Part shown: piece by piece, positions 24,534-37,591 of the stretch | How the letters are laid out: each line of letters begins with the position of its first letter | Numbering within the stretch: the first letter of the stretch is position 1 | Assembly: GCA_003344405.1 (NCBI GenBank) | Contig: NOWV01000021.1 | Location: forward strand, 62,001 to 126,000 | Length of the DNA: 64,000 nucleotides | Direction: 5' to 3' | From: Trichoplax sp. H2 | Lineage: Eukaryota; Placozoa; Uniplacotomia; Trichoplacea | Position numbers and translations under genes: made by a program | The notes under the pieces: model-generated | Databases searched by the model: none | What the model was told of the DNA's origin: nothing | Seen by the model: the letters and a program-made list of their open reading frames with translations, nothing else

Positions 24534-25352
24534 AACAACATTCTGTATCGGAGTGCGACGTCTCTCCAATTTCTGTCTGACTGCTGACTCAGTGCCACGA
24601 TAAAATCTGGGACTACTCTTCTCACAAAGTGGATCGATACAGTACAATGTACTGCAAAGTATGTACTGTATACTGTAGTACAGTACTGTACTGTACTGCA
24701 GCATTCAGAATCTATAGTGTAACAATATTCTGTATCGGGAGTGAGGTGTCCCTCCGAACTCTGTCTGAATCAATGCGAAGACAAAATCACGGCCTGCTCG
24801 AAAGAACGGACGGACACGATACGATCGTTTAGCTATCCTAGCGAGGAGTCCTTCACAGTACGGCGTTGGAATACCGACTATGGACAATATATCTGCACTA
24901 CTTGTACAGTACTACCATGAGCAATAGCTCTGTTATCTACACCGACTATTTTTGTAATGAACGGCCGCTACAGTGGACAGTATTCTGTATCGGGAGTGAG
25001 ATGTCACTCCGAACTCTGAATCAATGCGAAGACAAAATCACGGACTGCTCGAAAGAACGGACGGACACGATACGATCGTTGGCTTTACTCTAGTTGGCTA
25101 TCCTAGCGATGTACAGTACAGTACAGTACACACATGATTTTGTAATGAACGGCCGCTACAGTGTACAGTACACTGTATACTGTACTCTGTACAGTACAGT
25201 ATTCTGTATCGGGAGTGAGATGTCACTCCAAACTCTGAGTCAATGCGAAGACAAAATTACGGACTGCTGGAAAGAACGGACGGACACGATACGATCGTTG
25301 GCTATCCTAGCGATGAGTACACCCATGATTTTGTAATGAACGGCCGCTACGC
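24534..25352. repeat. satellite-like tandem repeat, about 190-250 bp unit, four copies
   Basis: A core starting ATTCTGTATCGGGAGTGAG recurs at about 24534 (partial, diverged), 24726, 24980 and 25200. It continues through AATGCGAAGACAAAAT, GAACGGACGGACACGATACG and ATCGTT to GCTATCCTAGCGA. A separator TTTTGTAATGAACGGCCGCT sits at about 24951, 25137 and 25331, followed by GTACAGTAC words of varying length. The core is richer in GC and CpG than the flanks. Frames of 60-80 codons across it are not conserved between copies, so I treat it as non-coding. Confidence 0.8.
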
Positions 25353-25579
25353 GTCCCTCCCTCTTTCTAGTAGTCCCTGGTTTTACACACTGTCGTGTGT
25401 AAAACGGTTATAATGGTAGCGTACTGTAAAATGCCTGCAAAAAAATGTCGGCCTCCTCATTTCTTACAGCTTTCCACCGTTTCCAGCCCCCTTGTCATTT
25501 GAATAGTCACTGACAAAGTGTTCGCTACTGGGCCAGAATGGGCTGGGGCCGTTATAAGGCTGTCAAAGTCCTTTTCACT

Positions 25580-25700
25580 TGTCAACACTACAGTACTGTT
25601 CACTGTATAATCTACAGTACTGTGCAAGTCATACTGTACCGTACTACAGTAGACAAGTGTACTGTACATACAGGATGTAGTACTGTACAGTACTGTACGA
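25580..25700. repeat. palindromic GTACAGTAC array upstream of TTLL5
   Basis: Third cluster of TACTGTACAGTAC words, ending about 135 bp upstream of the TTLL5 ATG. Together with the array beside MRPL40 it brackets the satellite block. Confidence 0.75.
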
Positions 25701-25835
25701 CTAGACGGTCATCAAGCGCCGATTACAATCAGTAGACGTTACTATGACATAAGTTCATAATAGAAAACCAATTTCAAAAACGAGTTGAAGGAGAAAAAAA
25801 TCTCATCAACATCAAGTGATGCCAATAGAGCAGGA

Positions 25836-25992
25836 ATGATGGACGATGATGACTACGATAACGATTCCTTTTGCTCTGATGCAGATGCCTCATCATCATC
25901 TGTTTCATCATTGAGTGAAGAAGATGATGAAAGTGATCAAGTAGATGAAAAGTAAATACACCCATCCTACACTTGAAAGTGGAGGGATAACA

Positions 25993-26027
<35 letters not shown>

Positions 26028-29000
26028 TTGGCAATTTGGGTAATATTGATTGGATAAATAATGGCTACGTAAATTATTAAAAATTTCAATCGTTGCCTAA
26101 AATTCAAGTTGTTTCTATCATTAGGATGATAGAGTACAAGTCAATTAGTGTATTGAGCTCTATTAAATCGATGCATGGATTAATATAGAAAGACAGTAGA
26201 TTAAATCAGTGCGGTGGACAATAGCGAGCATGTCGTTAATGACTGTTTTGATTGCATACTAATCAGTGTGTGAAGTATGATGGAGAATTGCAGTCATGAG
26301 CTATTGACAATCATAACTGCTACTAAATATTGATATCTATATACGATTACATTACTTCTAGCAAAGAGCCGGTCATCTTGTGGGCTGGCCCTAAAAAAGA
26401 TTTACCCGTAATTATTTTTCGACCCGAGCTGACTGCATGTGCTGTCGATCAACGCTATAAATCGATAGGAGGTAAGATGTTAATTAACTACCTATCCGTA
26501 TAGACGATAAATCACCCTTATTATCAAATAAATCAATCAATCATGCATGCATAATACCAACCAATGGTCTATCATGAAAAATAAATACTAGCCATCGTTA
26601 ACGAAATACGGTATACTAATAGGATATCAGTAATAGTGAAAGAAGAGATAAGATAGCTAAACCATTCAATAATTAATTTGTCTAATATGTAGCCATAAAG
26701 TTCTTGCTACGCTTGTTGAGACAGCAACCAAACGTCGAATTGTTAATGATTTAAATATGGTCGATATTTTATATCATTTCATAGATAAATTCCACATGGC
26801 TTATAAAGTAATGTGTGATTGTAAATTAATCCATCAAGTATTAACAGCCCATGGATTTCGAGAGGTAGCGCTTTCTTCATGTAATCCATAACATGCTTAT
26901 GTTAATGCTGATAGACATAAATAAATACGTAATTATTGATACTAACATGGATTAGCCAATAATTAATTTATTTTACAATGTTAAAGTAGTGCTAACTTAT
27001 CTCTCTTTGATATTATGGATTAGGCTCATCCTAATAGTTCCAATTTTAATATAATGTGGACTGGATCACATTTAAAACCTTATCTTATGCGCGGTCTCCT
27101 CGATTACCAACGCATTAATCATTTTCCTAGGTCTTGCAAATACATCGTGACTACCTTTTTTTTTTGCTATGAATTACTTCTATGTTGATCATTGTAGTTT
27201 TATGTCATTAAATAATTGCTGTAAGTAGTGACTATACACCTTTTATACTATTTTATTAATTATTAGTAACGACTAAATAGATGGCATCATTTAATTGCAT
27301 ACTCGCTGAGATTACAATTATTAATTATTAAATTGTTACTCCAAATCAATCATCTATATTGCCCCTAAAAGTGTAGGTTATAGTTAAATTAAGTTACAAC
27401 CTATTAGATACAGTTGATTTTCAAAATTCGCAATTTTGGCTTAATTGAAAGTTATAATGCTATATCAATAAGGGAGCCGTAGAGCTATAAGTATGTTTTA
27501 AGAATTAGATGCTATTAATAGATTGCTCCATAAATACATTAAATCAAGAAAACCTTATCGTTATTTACTCTCGTTCATATATTCGTATAATAATAGTCTG
27601 TTATTGATATGAGTATTTAACGTTTAGGTGCTACTAGTAAATCGCACTGTAAAATACGTTATATCTGGAAGATTTATCGTCACTTTTCACTGTTTCATGT
27701 GATAAGATTCTATCATAATTATGCATATCAGCTTAACCTATACTAAATTTCGATAACGAAAAATAGATCGTACGAGGTTACACGCAAAGATCGAATGTTT
27801 AAGAATGTGCAAAGGATGCAACATCAGGTAAGAGAATACCGTAATATTTGGGTCTACCGATTTAGTTTATTGATTTTAGGCCAATTATAATTTAATTTTT
27901 AGTCAAGCAAGACCTTTGATTTTGTACCAAAGACTTTTGTATTACCAGAGGAATATAACGAATTTTATGGTAATTATTCATGCAACATTTGATTTTGTTG
28001 TCTTTTGCTACGGAGAATTTCGCTTATGATCGTAAGTAATCAAAGCTCCACTTTTAAATAGCAACATTTAAGAGAGAAAAAGGACTATGGATTGTTAAGC
28101 CTATCGCTTCATCTAGAGGTCGTGGAATATTTCTGGTCAGCCAAGTAAGTCAAGAAATATATCGTCTAAATTTCCATGTGGATAAACCTCTTTGTTTTTG
28201 TTTTGCATTAACCTTGTCGGATTAATTACGTTTTTCTAACGTATCATAGTTTAGATACCATACTATAATCCGTGTAATGTACTGCAAATTGACTTCTCTT
28301 ATTATAGTTTTAGTTTATCTTTGTTACTAAAATGATAGACTTTACCATAAAATTTGTTATGATGTCAACTCTTATAGCCGAATCAAGTCCCTCTAGATGA
28401 AAAGTTAGTTGTGTCCCGCTATGTTCGCAATCCTTATTGTATTGATGGTAAGTTTTATTTTTGATTTACAAATCTAAAGAATGAGATTCATTTATAAATC
28501 TATTTACATTAATGCATAAATAATATTTGTACTGATGCAAACACTTAAGCTATTATTCTTTTTTAATGCATACTCACCTAGGCTATAAATTTGACATTCG
28601 ATTGTATGTTCTTGTAACATCCTACGATCCGTTAGTAATTTACTTGTATAAAGAAGGCCTAACAAGGTATCGTATAACTCTGTTAATTTATTGATAATCT
28701 TGGATGACGACACTAATCACCTTGGCTTACGTGGGAAGTTTTCATCTTTCAATTAGGCATTAACTTATGATCATAATCTTTTTTACTGACCATCACAGAT
28801 TTGCTACTATGAAATATGACAATGGAGTTAGAAATATAAATAAAGCTTGTATGCATCTGACTAATTATAGTATCAATAAGAAAAGTAACGATTATATCAG
28901 GTATAGTATAGGAGATGCATATCATGATAAAAGTCTGATCCTATTCACCAATGTTATTCTCCTTGCCTACAGATGTGAAGACCCAAACGTTGAAGATTTT

Positions 29001-32000
29001 GGTAACAAATGGAGTATGAGTGCTATGCTTAGATATTTAAATGAATATGGAGAAGATACTACTGGTAATGCACACTAATAATTGATATAGAAATTAAGAG
29101 TATTCTAATTTATTTAATTCTTGACGAAATTCTTCTATTATAGCCTTGATGATTAGAATTGAAGACGTCATAATTAAGACGATAATAAGTGCTGAGCTAC
29201 CTATTGCAACGGCCTGCAAATCTTTTTTGCCACATAGAAGAAATTGCTTTGGTATAACTCCAACGATTCTTCATAACTTGGATTATTGATTATGGTTTTA
29301 TTATACTGCATTTTTGCTGTGATTCAATATATATTAGAAATTTACGGATTTGACATCCTGGTAGATGAAGACCTTAGACCGTGGGTACTAGAAGTTAATC
29401 TATCACCTAGTTTAGCATGGTCAGTTAATACAAAATATGTAATAATAATAATGAAAATATGGTATTACAAGTATAATTCAATAATCATGTAATTAACTAG
29501 TCGGCTTTTCTGCTTATCAAATTTTATTGCAGTGATACACCTATGGATTTCAAAATCAAGTCTAGCTTAATTTGTGATACGTTCAATATCATTGGTGAGT
29601 TTAATTTATAAGATTTAGCAAATTCTCGGTACAGCATCAAGTATTATCGACTATTCTTACAGGAATCGCCGCGCATGATCCGATTATAACGAGAAAGCCC
29701 ATGAAAATTTCACATCAGTTAAATAAAGCGTATGGGAACGATTCTGTAAGCATAGAGACATTGCATAGGGGAGATGGCAATTTTTTTAAATTTGCATACT
29801 GTTAAATGCAGAATGATAATTATTTTCACTTCAAACTGTAAAGAATTCTAGGGCAAACTCTAGTGCTAAGATTAAAAGGCCAGGGTTGCCATTTCGTCTT
29901 ACTCAGGATGAGGCACGATTAATGTATGACATTAAAGAGGAACATAAAAGGCGAGGTGGTTTCGTGAGGATATTTCCTTCTCCAGATTCGTTAGAATTGT
30001 ATGGGTAAGGGTCATTTTAGATAGTTATATATTCGTAATTGTATTTTTAATTATTTACTTACTGGAAATCTATAACTGTTTTATTCAGGTTATACTTAGA
30101 GCAGCACAGCACTCTAAACGCGACATTGTTCTGTAGCCTCTTTCCTGAGAAGTATGCTTAATTAATAAATAAGAATCTTTCAATCGCATTTGGAGATATA
30201 AAGGTACCTAAAGGTAGTATTATCTAACTGAATGAATTAATTACTCTCTTTAGGGCTAAGCAACTGATGGTTAACGAAAATAATTTCAAGTGGAAACGAA
30301 AGTATGGAAAGATAATTTATGAAATTATATTTATATTGTTAAATTCTTGATGATAAAAAATTTATTATGTTACTGTGATTTGATGTAGGTCTGTAGTATT
30401 ACATAAACATTTATGTCCGCAGAGTGTGCTGACCGTAAGTAAAAATTTCTTACAATCAACTTGTAAATCCTTTTGTAGTAGAGTGGCATTACAGTCAGTT
30501 TTAATTTACGGGAGGAGCCGTATACTGTCATTTCTAAAAACTGCAACCTAATCATTAAATATTTTGAATTTTTGATCATATGATAAATGGCGTAGTATTA
30601 TTACATTTTTGGTTATTTGAACCCACTTTATACAATCAATAGAGTCAGCAGTAAAAACCGTGTTCAAATCATTGTACAGAATTAGATATTAAAATGGGAG
30701 ATCGGCTTTGTTTTATATTCCAAAGTGTGTCAATATTGTACTCATTTTACATTTCTTAATTGTGCAAAATTGCAAACTTTTAGCATGAAGGCAATAGCCA
30801 CGCAATTACACTTGAAGAACGAATGGCTCATTATCAGAGCAGTTTGTCGTTTGTAAGTTGCTCGAAAGCTCCAGGTAGTAATCTTTGTAATGATAAAATT
30901 TCTAAAATCAAAACATAAATTATAAATAGGGCAAGTTTTCACCTATGAAATCAAACAAAAATCGTTCATTAACTGGTGAAAATGCTACTGGTACATCTAG
31001 TAAATACATACGTATAGAGTTATTAATAAGTTTTACGTCAATAACACCAAGGAAAATGTTGCTTTTATGATCTGTAGAAATGGTAAATGAAAGGCCTGGC
31101 TATCATCAACCTTTAGCACAAGGAGAACTAGAGTCTACAGATCGAAAACATAATGTCCAAATAGCGCAGCCTAAGGTCACTAAGGTGTTTACTCGTTCTA
31201 CATCGGATAGTTTAGTCCATAATGTTTCAAAGAAAGGAAATATGTTAAGGTATTAACAAAAAGTAACTATTTTTATACGTTTTTACTTCTGTTGAATATT
31301 TGATTGGGAATTATGGTATAATAGCTAACGAAATATCAACTGTAAATCTTGCATAATTTATACTATACCACCTAATGAATATTCGTTATCAATTTTGATA
31401 AAATAGTAAAATTGAGGTTCGTCAAGCTTTTTCAACATACTTACAGAGAATTCAGCAACGTTGGATTATGGAAGCGAAGTACTAAATTAAATATATCCAT
31501 AGTTGATGCAATATGTTTACGCAATCTTAGTGTATTGTAGGATTAAACGGTTTCTGAATGTACCTATATATAAGAGTAACAACAACAATATTCTTTTTTT
31601 CGTAAATATTTTACAGGGAACCGACAGAGGATGAAGCTCATACCAAAGATACGCAATTAGTAAGTTATAACTAAATGATAGTTTTCCGAACATCCCGTCA
31701 ATCTTGTTTACAATTATTGCTTATTTCGGTACTGGTTATAAATATTTATACTAGGATTTAGTCATCCAATTTCTTAAACGCGCTGTGCTAAACTTGCAAC
31801 AACCATTTATTGTTGATATACCGAACCGAAAGCTACCGATTCACCATAGGTTTATTCTGATAATAGCAAATAATTGATTTTAACAAGAGCCTTGCAATAC
31901 TTTAGAATAACTCGTATATTTGAAATGATTGTAGGAAGCATATACTAGCCAAACAACTAGGAAATTTTATTCAGATTTATGAACGGGTATGTACAGCAAT

Positions 32001-34416
32001 ACTGTATTATTATATAGCTAGTGTTCTGTAGTTTTGTTGTATGTATTAGTGATTCGATTCTACTTAATAAATAGGAAACTAAATCGCTTAAAGTAACTCT
32101 ACGCGGACCTATGGGAAAAAATGGAAGTACTGTCTTAGATAATGCGTTTTCAGAACAAGTCTTTACTAAGTTTCTTTACTTGGCAAGGTGATATTTACAC
32201 GTATATGTTACAAACTAATGTATTGACAACTTACTACTAAAATACCGTGATAATTGATAGCTTTTATAAGTTTAATGTGTTATAGTATCGAATATCACAT
32301 ATTTAATATACTTAGATATTGCAAAAATACAGTAAAATCAACTCTAGCAAAAGCATTTTACCATTTCCATCTTGTTTATTAAAAGTGAAATTGTTACTAG
32401 TTTTTTACTTTGTATTTATGCAGTGAACAGCAACTTGAGGAGTTACTAACATCATACACCAAAGAACATAAATCAGCTGGTATCTTTTTGGGAACAAGCT
32501 TGCAGAGAAGAAGACCTTCATTAGAAAATAATAGAGATAGGTTCAACTCTGTCGGTAGCAATCAAACGGATAATAAAGAATCAATGAATGTCAATGTAAT
32601 GGTTCTATTTTGCTAAATTGCTTAACTTCGAACAATAGTTTAAGAAAGATTTTTACTCTAACGCTACGACATTGTTTTATAGGACGTAATTAATCGATTT
32701 TCTAATGGATTGACATTGGATCTTAAAGAGGATCGACTTCGGAATACGATTGCAAGCACTACTAATCAGCTAAAACAAAGTAGCGAGTTAACCGACTATG
32801 CTCACTGGATTGATGACGAAGGTGACGTTCCTAAACGTAGAAGTTCATTTGTGATTCCTGCTAAAGGTAATTATATATTTATGATGAATTAAATTTTAAG
32901 AACATTTTTACTGCGGTTAGGCTATTTCTATCCGTGATAACGTTTAAAGTCTCAATGTTTTATTTCTTTACGGCTTCTGAGCCTTTAAGTACGGTAATTT
33001 ACATTAGTGAAATTATTTCAGATAAATTATATCATTGTATACCTTGTCCAGTATAAGTTAGCTACGACGAACAGTGATTGGAAATTCATGTTTAAGCTCT
33101 TTAATTAATTTACATAGAGAGATCACCCTACGCAGAGCCATTATCGAAACGGCCACAATCGGCTAAAGCGCGATCCCATACGAGATCAGCAGGTATTAGA
33201 AAAAGTGTTTTGTTGCTTGTTGGCGGCGAGTCTGATAACCTGTCATAATTTGATACTTGATACTTAATATCAAAGTCGTTTATTTAGTAATCCTTTCTTG
33301 TTTCTAATCATGGCAGATCATCATATCAATACATCTATTAGTAGTCGGAATATGAACAATAATCAGCAGATTCATGGTGATGATGCAATAGCGGCTGCTT
33401 TGCGCAGACTTGCTAGCCGGCAAGCATCTCGTAAATATTCAGCGAATGGGCGAAATACCCCACTATATCAAAATATAAGGTAACAGAAAAATGCAAATAA
33501 GTGGATGATTACAACAATGCTTGAAGATTTTTGTTTTAAGTTATTATGTAAGCAACAAAGATGAAACTGTGCTTAATTAACTTATAAATTCTAATATTTC
33601 AACATCAGGCTTTGTGCAATTTTTTATCTCGGTTAGATAGTTACTATGTGTTGATTTTATTGCCTATAATTTAATACAGAAAGTACAGTATTTGTCTATT
33701 TATCTTTATTTAGTTAATCTACTGTAGCAACACATTCGATAGACACCCTATCTTTCCAATTTCTCAATTTAGTAACGACGAAAGGAGAAAACCAGTGATT
33801 CATGATGGGTCATGGGAAAAGGAACTATCGGATAATAGATCAGGAGAGACGGATGGAAATTACGGTATATGCGTATCTAGCGTATATATATGAATATACT
33901 GTACAAGTTTCTGCTGCAGTACTACGTTACTATATTTGATTCATCAGGTTTTTCAGAAACGAAGTTTTCTTACTCAAGTAAATCTAATCATGCATTACTT
34001 TTATAGTTCTTAATGACATAGTATTTTAACTTATAGATGTTAAACATACGGTACCACGCCCTCCGCCTAATCCACAAGGTAACCGCAGGCCTATGAGTAG
34101 TAAACGCGTAGCCAGGTAAAAATCTAATAGCTAGGATTGCTGTTAAGTTGTTATAATTTCAATCTTTCGCAGAAATAGAACTTAATATTTGTAAATCATG
34201 TATTGTAACAGATTATCTAATACAATGAATATGGATCCTCATGAAATCCGTCAGAAATTGGAAGAATATAATAATTATTTAAGGAGGGAAAAAGTAAAGA
34301 AAGGTAAGTTACCAAATATAAAAGTTTATAATTTATTTAACGCTAAATTAGTTGTTTAAGAATATTTTAATCAAAGTTTTGCAGCTAGAATGTGCTGTTC
34401 GTGGTTTGCCAACTAG
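25836..34416 (+). CDS. TTLL5: TTLL5, tubulin polyglutamylase (ATP-grasp TTL family)
   Basis: The catalytic part assembles in phase from 25836-25951, 26362-26471, 26701-26864, 27024-27130, 27767-27827, 27903-27969, 28062-28144, 28378-28447, 28582-28666, 28799-28900, 28973-29064, 29144-29251, 29338-29419, 29533-29594, 29663-29745, 29844-30004 and about 30089-30155. Further exons run to TAG 34414-34416. TTL/ATP-grasp motifs are [93 protein letters not shown] and [12 protein letters not shown], with the Mg-binding [10 protein letters not shown]. The TTLL5-specific tail is present: [32 protein letters not shown] and [20 protein letters not shown] near 31760-32480, then [14 protein letters not shown] near 33400. 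The enzyme initiates glutamate side chains on tubulin tails in axonemes and centrioles. The acidic N-terminus starts at tandem ATGs (25836, 25839). A GTCTTG donor at 27131 is weak but keeps the phase. Exons between 30155 and 34416 are less certain. Confidence 0.93.
25994..26027. repeat. (ATT)n microsatellite
   Basis: Uninterrupted ATT triplets in the first intron of TTLL5. No sign of function. Confidence 0.85.
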
Positions 34417-37400
34417 ATAATTTCTATTTTTACTCGTAATAAACTGTTCTTAATTAAGACTGTGCAGTTGTTAATTGACTGTGCTTGCAATCTAAACTAT
34501 AATGGATTAAAGCGTAGTTATCACTTACATACTTTATCATCAATTTAAGATCTCAGTAGATGCGAGTCCAACATGTATAGATAGAATACTTTTATTACAA
34601 CATCATTTTTTATATTAAAATTAAAGTTGAGTATATTTTACCCATATCAATCACTTTTTTGATATATAATGCTGTTTACTTTAGGATGGAGTGCCCATTA
34701 ATCGGAAACATAACCAAAAACGAAATTTTATTATTGAATCAGCTGTGTATTTATACGTATCTATTTATCACCGTACCTAGCATAACTGTGCGTTATATGA
34801 GGTCTGTTAATGTTGACATATGTATTGTAGTACATATTAATGAGTGAAACTAAAACAACCCTGTTGTTATTCTTTGTATAGTACGATTTCATCCTTTTCT
34901 TTTGCTGTTCTTAAGAATAAAACTTAACTCGATATATTGATGATACAAAATTACCTGCGTTTTTTTTACCATATAACCTATACGAAATTTTGATATGATT
35001 TGATCGCTACCGAGATTGATATTCTAGCTAGTCAATGCTACAATTTCCTGTTATATATGCTGCTGCTTTTTTATCACGTATAGTTACGTTGTTGTAAACA
35101 CATATATGCTTTATATATGAACAATCATATTAACCTATCATTATCTTCTATCTGTCAAGATTTGCTTAAATAGCGTCTGAAACTATGATAAATGAATACA
35201 TTATTAAAACATTTAAAAGTTGTCTGTAACGCTTCGAAGGTATCTGTAATCTGACTATATCTCACATTCCGAGCGTTTGGTGTAATCTATAAATGCCCTT
35301 TTTTAGTGACAACTACGAAGATATAGGATAGAAATAACTCCATAAGCATTTCTAGTGTTCATCTCAAATTATTTTATTGGGGCTAAAATGAAATACAGCA
35401 CCGGTTAAAAATTTTCATGACTTGTTGAATCTATTTATCAGTTTCATTTTATCTTATTCGTAAAATCTGGATTAAATTATCACTACAGTATACGTAATTG
35501 ATAATCTATTAAATTTACATTTAATTGTTAACTAAAAAATATACAAACTGCTTGCAATATGAATTTAGCGATTATGAAATAAAATTTTAAGACAACTAGA
35601 AAATGGTTTGCGTGCACGTGGCAAATCTAATCTCGTAAGATGTGAATCTCGATGTTTTGCTGTTCAAAATGCTAAACTTAAGCTGCTGAAATTATATTTA
35701 CTATACAATATACTGCATGTTGCTGTAGATATTCATTTCCAACGCAAGGCGCCATCTCTGTTATGGCATTATAGACATTTGGATTTACTATGGTTATGAG
35801 CTCAATATTCTGTTACATTACTAAGTTCGGGTTTCTTTACAGCATAGTATGCTAGTTACTACTACGAGGAACTACGTTCAACATACGAGTATACCATTAC
35901 TATCTGCAATTCATTATCATAAGTATTTTAATTCAATAAGGTTAAGGTTTTGAATTTACTTGGTGATTTCAATTTGATAAGATCACAAGCTGAACGTCAC
36001 ATTCTAGCGTTTAAATACTATCCCAAGCTACTAGAGATTATTTTGACCGTGGAGCAAATTACAGGCCCGGTAGATATTCTTATTCAAGATACTATATCAG
36101 TTGTTATCTTTATATATTACAAATATCTAAGTTTATTAAGGTATGGACTTTCAGGCTTAGCAATAAATCTAGAAATCTATGACTGACTATCACTAGGATT
36201 CGTAAGTATATTAAACATAACTTCATAAGAACGTCAATAGACGTTTTCAATATACGGTTATTTCGCTCTTATTATTATTAATTTAGCTATTATAATAATC
36301 ATGGTATGAAATAACGTCTATTTTATGTTGATATAAATAGCTCTATTTAACGCATTTACTATTATGGTTAATTTATCTATTAACTATCAACACTTTAATG
36401 TATTATGTACACTGATCTAAGTAACTATATTTAACGTATTCCGCCGTTATCAATAATTTATGAAATATAATTTACTAGCAAAGTGTCCAACTTATAACAT
36501 TTCGCGTAAATGTTTTGCTATTGGCGAACTTTATTCCTTGGATTGATTATGATGAGTGTTAAAATTTCTAGCTGATAATATAGTGCTTTACAATGTAACC
36601 GTTTAGCGACAAATGTTCTATTATTATCGAACGTTGATGAGCTGATTATGATAAATATTGAGTAGTGCTTACAATATCAATCGTTTACTGACATTTAATA
36701 TCTATGTATTAATGAGATTTATATAACATACGCATATAGACCAGTATAATAGATAATGTCTATCTCACTATAGCGGTGGTCTGTTCAAGCCTTATTACCT
36801 ACCATTCAATAGCTGGTTGAGATCACGAGTGCATCCCATGATTTATATGGAGATACTGCGATTTATACCAAAGTGTAAAATAAGAAGTATTGAACCGTTC
36901 TAATTAATAATCCAAGTCAATTACCCCCATCATGAATGAGAGAATAAACATATTGACTAGCTACAGAACTTGCTAAAGAGAAGTTTTTCTTCTGGATAAC
37001 ATGTAGGTTTGCAATATCATTAACGGCAATTGAGAGTTCTTTTACTGTGCAAAATTACGGGATAATAACTCTTCTATTAAGTAGCATATTGAATAGAATT
37101 TGAATTACAATATGGTGTCGATTGTTTGTTTATTTATTAGCTAAGAGCTACCTTACAACGTTTATTATAAAACATAGGAGTGAGCTAACGATTGTATTAC
37201 TAAACCCTACACGCTAGGCTTGATGTACTGATAGCCTACGCTTATTTGGTACCGTGGTAGAAACGATTGCATTGCTTCCTATACTTGTGTATTTGCACTC
37301 TGAACTTTGTTCCCAATTCCTTCGTATCCCTGGATGGAACTAAATTGATATAAACACTTGATTGCTTAGAATTAGCAGCACTGAGTAACAAGGTCTACGA

Positions 37401-37591
37401 TAAGTCATCATTTACAGAATAATTCTATTTTGATAGGAATTGAAATAGCTCATCGTCATTGGCACTAACATAGTTAAAAGTTTGCAAACTCGGAAACGAC
37501 AACACACGTACGAGTACATACGCGTAGATCATCAGCTATCGCCAGGAGCTCATTCGCTAGCTGGTTTTATTAATGCTCAAAATTGTTTACA
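34417..37591. other. intergenic, no gene recognised
   Basis: AT-rich sequence between TTLL5 and aminopeptidase A. Two short open frames (35608-35799 and 35950-36186) have no recognisable family or splice-supported extension. Weakly similar blocks near 36540 and 36640 hint at an old duplication. The final part must hold the promoter and 5' UTR of aminopeptidase A. Confidence 0.5.

Noticed and set aside
24169-25735. Several 60-115 codon frames on both strands across the satellite and palindromic arrays
   Set aside because: They consist of reiterated translations of GTACAGTAC words (repeated Tyr/Cys/Thr/Val) and are not conserved between repeat copies; they exist only because the repeat lacks stops.
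28504-28713. Minus-strand frame over a TTLL5 exon
   Set aside because: Antisense shadow; the plus strand encodes [15 protein letters not shown], a core ATP-grasp motif of TTLL5.
35608-36186. Two short plus-strand frames (35608-35799 and 35950-36186) as a possible gene
   Set aside because: No family resemblance, no splice-supported join and composition typical of AT-rich spacer.
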